A stretch of 64,000 nucleotides of DNA, taken from positions 13,949,501 to 14,013,500 of the forward strand of contig JAPYXD010000677.1 of the NCBI GenBank assembly GCA_030998225.1, in the 5' to 3' direction. Below the pieces are notes generated by a model, which saw nothing but the letters and a program-made list of their open reading frames with translations, had not been told where the DNA came from and did no database searches. Made by a program: the position numbers and the translations under genes. Positions 11,330-24,311 of this stretch are shown in pieces. Position 1 is the stretch's first letter, and each line of letters starts with the position of its first letter. Origin of the DNA: Diplolepis rosae. Taxonomy: Eukaryota > Arthropoda > Insecta > Hymenoptera > Diplolepididae.

Positions 11330-13537
11330 AAATTAAGAATAAAAACATAGCCTTTGAATTGAAACTTTTTTATTAGTTTTTATTAGATAAAACTGAGATT
11401 TCAGAATTTTTATACCAGTCAGCCATTAAAAATTTTTATTTTTTTCGAAATAAGTGAGTTCTAAACTTGAGATTAATATGAATGTGTCGCTTCTCTTGAA
11501 AATCTACTAAATCTCTTAATCTCACAACCTTTAAGTTTTTATAAATGTTTCAATTTTTTATTCCAAACTCTTAATAACTTTATGAAAAAGGCAAACAATA
11601 ATTGCTAAATATTATGGTTAGACATCAATTTTATTTATTTTTTAAACTTTTAAGTGTTATAAATTTTCTGATTCTGCAAATATTCTCTTTATTATGCGGT
11701 TGAACCTCTTTATAAAATCCATTAAAAATCTTGAAAATCTCATGAATGTAATTTTTATAAATCTCTCCTAACTTTCTGGATTCATGCAAAATATTTAAAT
11801 TTCGTTTTCTTATATCAGATTCTTACATAAGAAAATGGGGCTTTTAACTACACTTGACTTTAATTTAAGTTACTACACACCGCACCGTTAGTTTCTTCTG
11901 TATTACATTTTTTTTATGATATTTAATGAAAATTGTTTTCAGTAACGTAGATCAAATTTAAAATGCTTTCAATTTAGAAATTTTTGTTTAAATTTTCATG
12001 CAGATGTGTATTTATTTACATAATATTTATTCAATTAAAATACATTTTTATCAAAGTTAAATGAAATTTAAGATAAATATTTATTTGCTTTTCAAAATTT
12101 ATTAATATATTAATTTTAATTTACTCCCTTTACACCAAAGTATGATAAAATTAATAACATTTTCAAAAGTGTAGTTAAATTCACTATCAACATTGTTTCA
12201 CTATGATTATTAATTATTTTCCTCTTCTAGTTAATTTAAAAAGCCCATAAGAACGACGTGTAATCCTATATTCAGATGAATAGAAACGCGATCGCGAAAT
12301 TGTTGATCGTCAAAATAAGGGTGAGGGAAGCTCGATACTTGAGAGATTAGAGACCCTACTAAAGTGTTTGAATATACCCCATTCACTTAGACCGTTTCCC
12401 GATACTTGTCTGAACTGCAATATTAACATAGTCAGCATCGTTGCTATACATAAGCACCCCTTAATCTCTATGCGTCTATATTGCTTCGTTAAGAGGATAC
12501 TAAGTCCAAATTTCATAATTAATGTAATTGATAATTATTCAATTATTTCACTGATAAATTTCAACCGTTTTCCATTTACATGAAATATGTTTGAAAAAAG
12601 GCCCTGTAACAAAATACGTGTTCATTTTACGGAGCAAGAGATTAGTGAATCTTAATTAATTGCGAAAGAATGCTAATGACATACTATTCATTATACGGGA
12701 TGGATAAGGAGCACTAGTTTTGTTTGTGGAGCAGCTTCTGTCACGGAAATGCTTCCCCAAGAGTGAGAGATCAAACAACAAAGTCACGCAAGCAGCGCAC
12801 CTGCTCAGTTTTAATTGTCAAGGGCTTTCTAACTAATAAGCAGTAAGCTTTTCAGAAGAAAAAGGAACAAGAAGAAGTGAAGAGAAAGTATTATTTGAGT
12901 GATGCTGAATGCGAGCAGCGTCTTACACTTTCTTTTATATTTTTGCATAACAGTCGAGTCTTATTAGTATTATTATCATTGATGAAAAAAATGAAGGCCT
13001 GGATATTAAAGCAAAGTAAAGAACACATTCAAGATTACAAATATTTATTTGGAAATAGTATTATTTTGTACTGAATGGCATATTCCTGACGCATTATCTA
13101 AACCATCAAAGTAATTGTGGAATGACTGGTCGGATTTATAGTACGGTACTGTGAAATGCAACCCTTAATGCGGTAGTTGAACTGAAAATCAGGTATTTAG
13201 AGAATACCATAAAGAGCACTAAAAGCCATGCACACGGATAGGAGAACAAACTTATTTAATTAACACCGACCTACCTGAGTGCGGGGTAAACACTTTGAAA
13301 TAGCTTTCTATCTATGCCGCAGAGTTTGACTATTTAGACATGTAATTACTGGTATCTTAAATTTAACATGAGTGTACTCAACCAGTTTCATTATTTAAAA
13401 TCTACCGTAATCAAAAATTAATTCGGAAAAAGGCAACTTGTACTCTAATTGTATTTCTTGGGTTGCCCTTCGTCCTTTTTATTAACCATTTTAAAAAGTT
13501 TTGAGTTCTACTTTTAATTAAATTTCTTAGAAACTGC
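11330..13537. other. Intron, no recognised feature
   Basis: Long AT-rich stretch. Somewhat more complex unique sequence occurs at 12240-12520 and 12700-13330, but no splice-bounded coding frame or recurring repeat was recognised. Confidence 0.4.
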
Positions 13538-13541
13538 TTAA

Positions 13542-14203
13542 GGTAGTTTATCCACAAAAATTAGACCTCAGGGAAAAATAGATAATTTTGCTTTCAAGAA
13601 TAGCAGTATTATTATTAAAGGGCTATTTTGGAAGAAAAAGATTAATTTCCATGAAAAAAAATTTGAAATAAAGAAAAATAATTTTATTAATAAATTTTAT
13701 TTTTGCCCCAACTTTTTTTCTTTTCGCTTCTCAACAAATTTTAAAAAATTATACGATTTTAATAAATTACAAATCACTTTTTCAAGAAAAAGATTCCTTA
13801 CAAGTTAGCCATTTCCAATTTTCGAAAATGAATAAATTATTATCAAATTCAGCAATTTTTGTATAAAAATTTCGATTTGGAAAATGTTTTTTAATGGTTT
13901 CATTGAAGAATTTATTTTTTAAAATCAGAAACGGTGAAGTTGTGGGAAATCTTTTCTCTGAAAAAATGATTCATGGTTTATTAGAATCGCATAATTGATT
14001 AAAATTTGGCAGGAAGCGATAAGAAAAAAAGTTGGGTCAAAAATAAAATTTATTAATAAAATTATTTTTCTGTGTTTCAAATTATTTTCATGTAAAATGA
14101 TCTTTTCTCTTTCAAAACAGCCCTTCAATAATAATATTGCTATTCTTGAAAGCAAAATTATCTATTTTTGCCTGAGGTCTAATTTTTGTGGATGAAAACT
14201 ACC
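13542..14203. mobile_element. TTAA-flanked palindromic foldback MITE, copy 1
   Basis: 662 bp flanked on both sides by TTAA (13538-13541 and 14204-14207). The ends are GGTAGTTTATCCAC and GGATGAAAACTACC. The two halves are long imperfect inverted repeats: AATAGATAATTTTGCTTTC at the left is mirrored at the right. No coding capacity. TTAA targets are the hallmark of piggyBac-type integration, so this is likely a non-autonomous member of that superfamily, although the terminal GGTAG is not the usual CCC start. Confidence 0.85.
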
Positions 14204-14277
14204 TTAAAGGTGCTGGAATTTTTGACCAACAATCTTGACATATTAGTGGTTCTTTAAAGTGACAAAAAAATTAATTA

Positions 14278-16459
14278 CAGTGGGTGGCCAAATTATTATA
14301 CTCACTTTGTTTTTATTAGTTGCATAAGGTTTCATAATATTGATAATACACATAATAAAATTATTCCTTAACAATAAAATGAAAGACGTCAAAATTGTGT
14401 ATACATAAAACGACCTCAAGATGAAGTGTTTTTGTCAATTTTTGAGAAAGATATTGCGGAAAAAGTCCAAATTTCAAAACTTTCCTTAAATTATAAATAA
14501 TTCCCGAAATTATTGCCGTTTTTAGATGTTTTCCAAATTATTTTAAAGGTAAATTCACCTAGCATGTAAAAAATGTGCCAATAAAGTTATACTAATATTC
14601 CACTAGATTCTTAAAAAGTCTAAAATTAGAAAAAAAGGGGTAAAAATTCAAACCTGCAAAATTATATATTAAAAAATCTGCCCGCTTTGTAATTTGATAC
14701 TGAAGCTCGCGTCAATTTTATGATATTGTAGATGTGTTTTACATTTTCACAAAGTTACTAAATTTTTGTATTTCAAATGAAAATGGGAATTCTATTTACT
14801 TAAGGCCCTATCAGCCTTAAGTAACACATTCTTATCAAGACGCTCGAGCTTCGCGTTCGATTTTCTGTATACATTTCTGACACTTTGTAATAATTTACAT
14901 AACTAAATAAAACAATTTATCTTCTTAGACGGTTTTTAAGCAAAGGATTTTATATATTAACGCTTATTATGAATCTCACATATTTTGGTTAAAAAATGGA
15001 ATTTTTGATTTTCAATAGTGTTTCTTTAAAACAAAAACATAAAATATACATCTTGTCAAAAAATGTCCTACTGAGAATTTGTAGACCTCATTTAAGCAAA
15101 TATTTTCCATCTCAACGTTTCTTTCGTATATCACGTATTTTGTTTAAGTAATGTAATTTTTGAATTTTAATCGTATTTTTTTTAATCAAAATGAAAAATA
15201 TACGTTTTATTAGAAACTATGCTAGACAAAATTTGTAGATTTTCTTGAAATGAAAAATTTTGCAAACTTACGTTTATTTCGTATTTTATATATTATTGTT
15301 AAAAAATTGAATTTTCGATTTTCTATAGTATTTTTTTAAATTAAAAAGAAATATATACATCCTATGCAAAAATGTTGCAATTCAAACTTGTAGATCTTTA
15401 TGTAATAAACAATTTTGTATCATAACTTGTGGGCTATCACCTTTATATATTTTTAAAATCCCTATTTCTGGGTATTCGAATTTTTACGCCTTTTTTGTTC
15501 TCAATTTAGACTTTTACGAATCTAGGGGAAAATTAGTCCGAAAAAACGGTTTTTACGAAAATGTCTGTATGTCTGTTTGCCTGTCTGTTTGTAGACCGTA
15601 TACTCGATACCTTTCAATGGAATTATCGGATTGAATTGAGCTTCGGCATACTTTATCAAAGCCGAACAAAAAAGGACGAGTTCGTTAACCAGCCACATCC
15701 GACAAAAGTTGTTTAAATATGAGCATTTTCGTGTTTTTGAAAAAATCTAAAATTCCAATATTGATTTCTGACAGTTCTCATGAATCTCTACCAATTATCC
15801 TAATAACATTTTTCGATTAAAATAAAATTAGGAAAGTTATTGTATGTTAAAACTTGAAAAAAGTCAATATTTAAATTCCAGTTAAATTATACGAGGTATG
15901 AAAATAAGTTATGATACTAAATTGTTTATTACATAAAGATCTTTGAATTTGAATCGCAACTTTTTTTAATAAGATATACATTTTTCTTTTTAATTTAAAA
16001 TATTAAAAATCGAAAATTCAATTTTTTAACCATATGTCATGCACCCAGAAAACAGTTTTTTTGAATCAAAGAAACATTTCTTTGATATACGGTCAAAGAA
16101 AAAATTTCTTTGAATGGAGGAAAGTTTTCTTAATTCAAAAAAATTTTCATTAATGCAAATAAATCTAATTCTTTGGATCAAAGAAAATTTTTTTGAATTA
16201 ACAAAACTTTCTTTAATTCAAAGAAATTTTTTCTTTGACCGTATATCAAAGAAATGTTTCTTTGATTCAAAGAAACTGTTTTCTCAGTGTGATGAGAATG
16301 TGTTCCTTAAGGTTGATAGGGCCTTAAGTAAATTGAATTTCCTTTTCATTTGAAATAAAAAAATATAAAATATATACAATATTGTAAAGTTGACTTGAGT
16401 TTCAATATCAAATTACAAAAAATAAAACAAAGTTAATATAATAATTTGGCCACCCACTG
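14278..16459. mobile_element. Tc1/mariner-like foldback composite
   Basis: Bounded by inverted termini CAGTGGGTGGCCAAATTATT and the complementary AATAATTTGGCCACCCACTG. A TA precedes the left end; the right end is followed by TCC, so the target duplication is not conserved. Inside lie two oppositely oriented pieces of the GC-hairpin family (from about 14668 and from about 15475 to 16435), making the whole a large degenerate palindrome. An insertion with CACYCAGAAAA ends sits in the right arm (16042-16292). No transposase. Confidence 0.7.
16042..16292. mobile_element. Small MITE with CACYCAGAAAA ends
   Basis: Starts CACCCAGAAAACAG and ends CTGTTTTCTCAGTGTG. The interior is built of repeated TTTGATT/AATCAAAG words in both orientations, giving a near-perfect hairpin. 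Related elements occur at about 23276-23527 and 39173-39560. Non-coding; the open frame across it is an artefact of the repeats. Confidence 0.7.
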
Positions 16460-16682
16460 TCCTTTGTGTCACTTATGAACTTAAATAAATTTCCTTTTGG
16501 GAATATTAGTTATTGTTTCTGAAGTTGAGTCAAGTAGCAGAAAAAACTTTTTAATTTGTATAAAGTCAATAAAAATTTGTATGAAAAGTGTTATTTTTTA
16601 GATTTTCACTTTTCTTTTTTTACTTGATTTTTTGTTTTATATCGATGAGTTGGTAGTTTAAAAGAATTTTGTATGTGCCTAC

Positions 16683-16847
16683 CGTGAACGTCTAGTTTGA
16701 TGTCAATTGTGAGAGGCTCAGCAAGAGCAGGACTACTGCTGACCTTGCACGTGAGGTTAGCGCCTAATTCACTGCGTGTAACCTGCAGATTCAACAGGCT
16801 GCTTCCGGAACCGATTCCGTTTTCTCCAACTTCCAACGTGCTTTCCG
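16683..16847 (-). CDS. Sidestep-like exon: C-terminal half of Ig domain 2
   Basis: 165-nt exon. The acceptor is TTCTTTGCAG above 16847; the donor is GTAGGC at 16677-16682. The translation includes NLQVTRSELGANLTCKVSSS, with a potential N-glycosylation site (NLT) overlapping the F-strand cysteine region, and closes with PLTIDIKLDVH. The 'L.RxxLGAxLTCxxSN..L..Pl...v.LDv' pattern is the usual end of Sidestep Ig2. It ends with one G that joins TG of the exon at 1539 to make Val in LDVHVAPLTM, which matches the family's short linker between Ig2 and Ig3. Confidence 0.82.
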
Positions 16848-17322
16848 CTGCAAAGAATAGGGACACCGATTGAGAAAATTGTCGGAGTTCAGAATCAGAC
16901 ATGTCTATAGTTATGATTTTTAATTTAATCATTTAAGATTTTAATCGACACAATTTTACAAAACCATTTTTACTTTTATCCACTTTCAGGATTTACTGAG
17001 AATAAAATACTCAGTATAGAAATACAAGTTTCTTATTTTTCAAATATAACCCCTGCATTTTATTCTTGCAAAGTGAATTTTATTAAATGAATCAATAATG
17101 ACTGAACAATAATTTCCATTTAGAAAACATACGATTTATTCTTTGATAAAACTATAGATTTTAATAAACTTTCCGGACAAAAAATTAGCTAACATGACCT
17201 GTATAATAATTTCAGAACCTTAAATATAGTATAAGATCGTCCTTTGTGTAATTTGAGATTTAATTATTACTAATTATTATATTATATTTTCAAAAAATTT
17301 TTTTAAATTTTAAAAAACTTAC

Positions 17323-17493
17323 ATTCCAGGAGCTTATCACCGTTATACCATTCAACGGTTGGAACAGGTCTACCTTGGCCACTCTCGCACCTCAAGGAAA
17401 TTTTTGAACCGTCGTTTATTGGTCCCAGGACTCTTCCGCTCTCAATTGTTGCTTTCGTATTCTCATCGATAACACGAACATACACAGGCTGAA
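17323..17493 (-). CDS. Sidestep-like exon: N-terminal half of Ig domain 2
   Basis: 171-nt exon. The acceptor is TTTTTCAG above 17493; the donor is GTAAGT at 17317-17322. Phase 1 at both ends. The translation opens VQPVYVRVIDEN and contains GRVLGPINDGSKISLRCES with the B-strand cysteine, then GRPVPTVEWYNGDKLLE with the C-strand tryptophan. The order 'LGP..(E/D)G..(I/L)xLxC..GxGRPxPxVxWW/Y' is the characteristic pattern of the second Ig domain in the Sidestep family. The short 475-bp intron to the next exon contrasts with the 30 kb intron upstream. I trust the exon borders because the reading frame joins cleanly on both sides. Confidence 0.82.
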
Positions 17494-17639
17494 CTGAAAA
17501 AGAAAAAACAAGAATGTAATTATTAATAAAGAAACTTAAAATTATTATCAATGAGACTGTTTAAAAATTTCATAATTCAATAAAAAATAGTGAGGGGGGG
17601 GGGGTGAAAGTTATTCGAAACACTTTAAAAAATATCGAA

Positions 17640-17925
17640 ATTCCAAAATAACCGACTCATTTTCAAAAATTGGAAACTATCATTTTGTAGAGAATCTTTT
17701 CGCTGGAAAAATGTATCATTTTTAAAAATTTGGCTCGAAGCGCTAAGAAAAAAAGTTTGAGGGAAATAAAATTTATTAATAAAATGATTTTTCTGTTTCA
17801 AATTTTTTTCATAGAAAACAATATTTTTTTTTTTTGTAAATGATCTCTTAAATAATAATATTGCTATTCTTAAAGGCAAAATTATCTATTTTTGCCTAAA
17901 GCCTAATTTTTGCGAGTGTACGACC
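17640..17925. mobile_element. TTAA foldback MITE, truncated copy 2 (right half)
   Basis: Matches the right half of the 13.5 kb element, including AATAATATTGCTATTCTTAA and AAATTATCTATTTTTGCCT. It ends at 17925 before TTAA (17926-17929). The left half is missing. It lies only about 150 bp upstream of the Ig2 exon acceptor at 17493. Confidence 0.75.
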
Positions 17926-17929
17926 TTAA

Positions 17930-20755
17930 ATCCTTTACTCCCCTCCAAAAGAAAAAATCAAGAAAGGAAAGTATCTTTCGATTTTTTACATCAAATTATA
18001 TATTTTCTATTACTTTATCTGATACACATAAGGAAATTGAGAATATTCTTTATGATAACGATATTTTAATAAAAAAGAATCTGATTGAAAGGCGAGATAA
18101 ATAAAATGATCTGCTAAATTTTGTCAAATTATTTAGCAGTTATGAAATAAAAAAGTTTTAGGAGTAATGTCTTTTATCATTATTGTATCTTATAAAGAAA
18201 CTAAGCCAGTTTTTGTGTAAAATAAAAAGATCGGACATTCGAAAAAGACAAAAAGATGTTCATTTTTGAAATCTCTTATTTTATGATAGTGAGAACGGCA
18301 CTTTTTTTAGAGATATACGTCGTGTCCTACACCTGCTATATTGTACCCTCAAGATCTTGGGCAGGTTGATGTAGGTCGGGTCATTGAATCTTAAGTCGTT
18401 GAATATTAAACGACTAATCCAACTCAAGTCGATCGTTATACCCAAAAGGTTGCAATTTCCGTTGCACTGAATTTTCGGTTCTCTGAAACCACTCAAACGA
18501 CTTTCCAATACTTCTCGAAATCATAATGACTTAATTAAATTTCAAATTTCTAACTAATTGATTAATTCAACAGTCACGTTGTTTAATTAATATTCTGAAG
18601 CTGATCTTCTTTGGAAACTAAAAGACATAATTTATTAATGTCTTCATAAAGCTGACATCAGAAGGTAAAATTTTTCACATTACAATAATTCAGTCTGCGT
18701 ATGATCAAATTTAAATTTTACTAAGAGAATTTAAACAATTAACAAAGCAATTAAAATTTTATACATATTTTCTGAATGAAAGGATTTTCTAGCTCTGTTT
18801 GTAAATCAAGTTTATATCACCTGACAAATGTTTTTGGCTTCATATTCTCTTATTTTTTCGCCTGAAAGTGAATAAACTCTGATTTATTGCAATATCCTTG
18901 TTTCCTGAAAATAACCTACCATTTCAGAAAAAAAGGGAAATAGTAACTCTTGAGTAATACACAGGGTTCTACAACCTCTTTATACGTCATCCAATATATA
19001 AACCTAGGAGATCGCGAGAACTATCCTAAGGGCGCCTGTTTGACGATATTGGATTTTCCTATCCCAAGGGTTGAAACCTGCTGGTGACAACTTCCTTAAT
19101 TTCAAGACTTCAACAGATTTTACTTTCATCTACTATATTTCACTTGCTCCTATCGTTTTTTGAAAGACAGATTTCTATGACTAGTTACTCGTAATTACCT
19201 GCAGCGGAGATATAACATTTTCATCTATTTATGAAAAAATAAAAGTGTTTCCTAATATTTTTACAGCATCTAAAAGATCTAATTTAAAGTATAATGATAA
19301 ACAAAATTGTTTATTGAAAATAAATTCTTGTTTCAAAGACCTCTAAAACCAAAATGCACGCAAAAAGAAAATAACTTTAAGTGCCATTTTAAATGGCCAG
19401 TGTGCGTTCTGAAAGGTTAAAAGGTATAAAATATATTTAATACCTGTGAATGTTGCAGCTTGAATTGCACTATTTACCATTCAGATATCAAAAAGTGAAA
19501 CAAAATGGTAAATAATGCAATTAAATCCTGTGCAGAAATCAAAATCAGGGCCTAACAGGGTACTGGCGAGTTGGATCTTTCTGACTTAAGCAGGGCAAAC
19601 TTTCCAGGGCCATTTCAGATTTTCCTAAATGTGTCATCATTTTTAAAAAGTATATAATAAAAAATACTACAAATATAACAAAAACTTTATCACTTTTTAG
19701 CAGACAATTTTCAATAATGAAATGACATAAAAAGAGCATAAAGAGAACTCCTCGATAATACCCGATTTATGGTTTTCTTAGGGGGACATTCTCAAAACAA
19801 AGTTTTGGATATTTACATAATTCTTTATATCAAAATAATGTACACTTGTTTTTGTATAGGAATAACAGGAATAAATTTATGAATTGATGACAGACAAGTC
19901 GATATGAATGTCTAAGTATGGCTACGTTATGATTTAATCCGGAAAATCCAAAATAGGAAAACTAGCGTGGGCCATGCCAAAGGCCTGATTTAAATGGGGC
20001 TAGCAAGTGCAATTTCTCTAACACTTGCAACAATAAAATGTGTCAATTACTATTTTGCCTTTACCATAGCAAACATGTCATTTAGAATGGCATTTTTGCC
20101 ATTTTCATTTTTTTTTGTTATATTTAATACTCATTTCGAACATACACAAAATATTTTCCGAACCGTGCGACAGTATTTAACGAAATATCGGTTACATTTA
20201 ATTCTTAATATTTTCTTGACGGCAACATTATTTTCACTTTTGAAAATACCGTTACTTTTATATTTTTCTCCAATTCCAAATAATATAAAGTGCTTGGCAG
20301 AGTTTAAATTTGGAATATTTTTGTAAGCTCTCTGTACGAATAATACAGTGGATGTGGTACGAAAAAGTGATCGCACGAAGCTCGTTACCTGACGCATTTC
20401 TTTACTGCACTTTTTATCGCTTTTCTTTAGAACTTGTAAAGAATATTCCAACGGAAAGTTTTTCTTCAGGCAGTTATGTCGACATTTGATGTATTATATG
20501 ATATTACATTCCGACTCTGCATGCGTAAGATGAGGAAACATAAAATTACAGAACTGCAAATCAAATGGGAAAAGTGTAGATAATAAAATACGAATAAAGG
20601 GAAGTAGAACAAACGGTTACTCTACCGTATAAAGCGCACAAAACGAAGAGAAATGGTACTTTCATGTTTTTTTCTTCAATTTTCACGTGTTACGGATTTT
20701 TGAAAATTCGCTCAAATACGTTTTTCATCAGGTACAATTAATTTTTCCCTCAAAT
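17930..20755. other. 30-kb intron, unique portion
   Basis: Non-repetitive intron DNA. More complex, less AT-rich patches lie at 18280-18510 and 18960-19090. Frames at 19994-20326 (plus) and 20131-20451 (minus) overlap on opposite strands and lack motifs, so neither is called. Confidence 0.4.
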
Positions 20756-22877
20756 TAGGGGGTTATTTGCAGTCAGGGGAGGAAAAAAGCGCATTTTTTG
20801 AGAATTTTTTTCTCTTTGCTATATGCATATATATTTTCAATCATTTCAACATTCAAAAGTACGTAATTTTATTACTACTCCATCAAAATTTTTTTTAAAA
20901 ATAATTAAAAATGGAAAAAAACACGTAGTCTGCCGGAGAATATTTTGCGAAAGACGGTCTGCGGTGACCATTCCAGTTTCTCAATGGGTTATTCTAAATT
21001 AAAAATCGCAAATTATTTTTTTAATTTACTACTTTCTACAGTAATTGATAGTAACTTGTAAACAAAAAAAATATTTGACAAAATAGTGACCGGTCAAACT
21101 TGGACGTCCGATTTTCGCCAAAAAATCGCCCGTTTTTTGTTAATTAAAGAAAAAGTTTTGAATCAAAAAATAAAATCCATGATTTTGATATTGAAGCTCA
21201 AACCAATTTTATAATATTAAAGATGATGTAAATTACTCATTTTCTCAAATTCACTAAAATTTCTTTTTCAGTTTAAGTGAAACTGGAAATTTATTTTACT
21301 TAAGGCTCTATCAGCCTTAAGGAACATATTCTCATCATGGCGCTCGCGCTTCGCGCTCGATTTTCTGTATACATTTCAGTAACTTTTTAATAAATTACAT
21401 GATTAAAATAATTTATTTTCTTCCAAATCTCTGAAAAAGAAAAAACAGTCGTAGACTTTATTTAAGGAAACGATTTTGCAGAACAACGCTTATTTCGTAT
21501 CTTACATATTTTGGTGAAAAAAATCGAATTTTTTTAATATTAAAATTCAAAACATAAAATATACCTCCTGTCCCGAAATGTCTTAATGAGAATTTGTAAA
21601 CCTCATTTAGGCAAACAATTTTCCATATAAACGTTTTTTTTGTATCTCACATATTTTGTCTAAAAAATGGAATTTTTGAATTTTAAACGTATTTTTTGGA
21701 ATTGAAACGAAAAATATATGTTTTATCAGAAACTGCGTCAGACAAAATTTGTAGATCTTTTTGAAACGAACAACTTTGTATTCTTACGTTTTTTTCGTAT
21801 TTTACATATTATTGTTAAAAAATTGAATTTTGGATTTTCAATATTGTTTTTTTGAATTAAAAAGAAAAATACGCATCTTATGAAAAAATGTTACAATTCA
21901 AATTTGTAGGACTTTATGTAGAAAATAATATTGTATCATAACGTTTTTTCGTATCTCGTATAATTTAATTGGAAAATGGAATTTTGATATTGACTTTTTT
22001 CGAATTTGAATATGCTGTAACATTTCTAATTTTGATTTAATCAAAAAATGTTATAAGCATAATTTTTAGAGATTTATGAGCACTATCTAAAACCAGTATT
22101 GAAATTTTTTATTTTTTCAAAAAATTATTTTCAAAAACACAAAAGTAGTGCTCAACCCCTCAATTTTGATTGGATGTAGCTGGTTAGCGAACTTGTCCTT
22201 ACTTTTTCGGTTCCGATAAAGTGTGCCAAAGCTCAATTCAATCTGATAATTCTATCGAGAGTTATGCCGCACACGTTCTACTACAGACAGACAGACGGAC
22301 AAACAGACACTTTCGTAAAAACCGTTTTTTTTTACTCAGGGGGTCTCAAAACGTAGAGTTTTGATGAAAATTTCGAAAGTCATTTTTCACATAAAACCAA
22401 TACCTTCTCATCCATGATGAGAATGTAAAAAGCCTGTCAGGTTTGAAGTAAATCGTTTAAGTTTTCAGACGGTGAAAAATCAACTTACGCAGAGCCACTG
22501 CTCGGAACTCTATCATCAAAACTATTCCGATATGGACTGTAAAATTTTGCAACAATATTCTCTGATAATAGTTCCATCGATTGAAACAAAAAAAAAAAAA
22601 TCGATTTCTCGAAAGTTCTGGATAAGGAGACCCCCTTAAGATATTTTCGAGTAATCGTGGTTACCGATTTAAAAAATGTGATTTCGAGAAAAAGGCATTT
22701 AAAGTTTTAATTATAGCTTAAACGTGAATGAAATTTTTGTTTGTCTACTAATATAGCTCAATCAATTTTGCCTAGATCGACTTCAAATTTGGAGAGCATA
22801 TTTTCGAAGTGTTACACTATAAGAATATGGAAAAATCCAAAAATCGCTTTTTGAAAATTCTGACTGCGACCAACCCC
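20756..22877. mobile_element. Nested element complex (family D split by families C and B)
   Basis: The outer element has ends GGGGGTTATTTGCAGTC (left) and the inverse GACTGCGACCAACCCC (right), matching the intact element at 31172-31865. Its left part runs to about 21179 and its right part resumes at about 22640 with TCGAGTAATCGTGG. Between them lie a GC-hairpin-family copy (about 21180-22431) and the terminal 200 bp of a TTAA-GGGGGTCTCC element (about 22436-22635, followed by TTAA). No coding sequence. Confidence 0.75.
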
Positions 22878-22879
22878 AA

Positions 22880-24311
22880 ATAAAAGGCTATAAATCATTT
22901 ATACGTTTGTGTTATTAATTTTGTTCTGCTGCAGTGGTCCAGACCAGGCTGAGGCCTGGCAAGTACTGGTTATATATGAAATGCCCGGTCTCAGGTGTGG
23001 TTCAACAATCTCCCCAAGGCCAGTGCCAGGTTAAGTAATTTTTGCCTAATAAGGCGCATTAATTTAAATAGTTAGTTAAATAAAGAATTAAATGAGATTT
23101 TGATATCAGTTCATCATGGTAGTTGATTATCAGTTTAAAATAAATAACTAACATTCGAATTTCCCAAAATATAAAGAGTGGAAATCAACTTACTTACTAT
23201 TTGACTCTTGTAGAACTTTAATGTTGACTATTCACTTTAGATAATAATTAGTCAAAATGACCGCGAGCTCAATTAGACTCAGAAAAAAATTTAGTTGAAT
23301 GGAGAAGATTTTCGTTGGTCCGACTAAAATATTTTGCTATTACATGGACAACAAAATGTTTGTTTGATCTGAGAAGATATTTGGTCAATAAAATAAAATA
23401 ATTATAGTAATTCTAATGAATTTCAAGTAATTAGTAGATTGAACCAGAAAATTTGCTCAAATTAATGAAATACTTCGTAAATTCAACAAAACCAATTGTT
23501 TCAATGAACAAAAGATTGTTTCTGAGTATAGTGACTGATTATTTACTTTTGTATCATTTACTTTTGACTACTTGAGATTTAGAGATAAATTAAATGAAGT
23601 TTACTCGATGAATCCATGGTATTTGTAAATCTACATCAAATGCCTCATAAAGCTACAGAGTCTGAGTCGATGAGTGTTTGATTTGTGCAGCGAACGGTTT
23701 AAAAGTTCATTCTCTGAACGAATGATGTGATTTTGTGGTTAGAGTCAGAGAATGAACGGTTTTTTATGCTTCTTTATGGTCTAATCGAGTTGAACTAACG
23801 ATCGGCTGCTCTTGTTCTAGACCTGAAAATGCATTACGGCTAGCGTGGATTACCGCTTCCCAACATTCGGTCAAATGGTTATTCCATGGAGAATGATTTA
23901 TTGGTTTTCATCCATCCGTCCCATTACCTCACCGGATTGCCGGCATGCCCGTAGGCCTCTACACGCATTGCAACTCACGAATGCATTTCCTGAATTGTAT
24001 TTCCGATTCGCATACACTTCGTGCGTTATTCAAGTGAATTTATTTGTCGCTAAGCTATTGGAAGAAACATGAATTGAACATTCTGTTGTTCTTTAGAGAT
24101 TAAAAATATTTTCTATGAATCTTTAGTGATTTCGTAGATCATTTGTCAACTGTTGGAAAGTCAAAATCCTTTTTCAGAATTACATATCTTTTAAATTGGT
24201 TTCACCGTGACTAGAAAGCTCTTGAAAAAAACTAATTAATCACCACTTCAAACACTGTTTGAGCTCTTATTTAATACATGTTATAAGAGAAAAATGTTAA
24301 TTTTATTGTTA
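22880..24311. other. Intron with a MITE and a conserved-looking unique stretch
   Basis: Contains a short element at about 23276-23527 with ends ACTCAGAAAAAAAT and ATTGTTTCTGAGT, related to those at 16.0 and 39.2 kb. The stretch 23640-24080 has balanced base composition unlike its surroundings and an open plus-strand frame (23845-24072) without recognised homology or convincing splice sites. A conserved non-coding element or unrecognised exon is possible. Confidence 0.4.

Noticed and set aside
16114..16353. 79-codon plus-strand frame rich in Phe, Lys and Ser
   Set aside because: It is translation of the TTTGATT/AATCAAAG-rich hairpin MITE.
19994..20451. Two overlapping frames of 106-110 codons on opposite strands
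   Set aside because: Mutual shadows in AT-rich intron sequence, with no domain or splice context.
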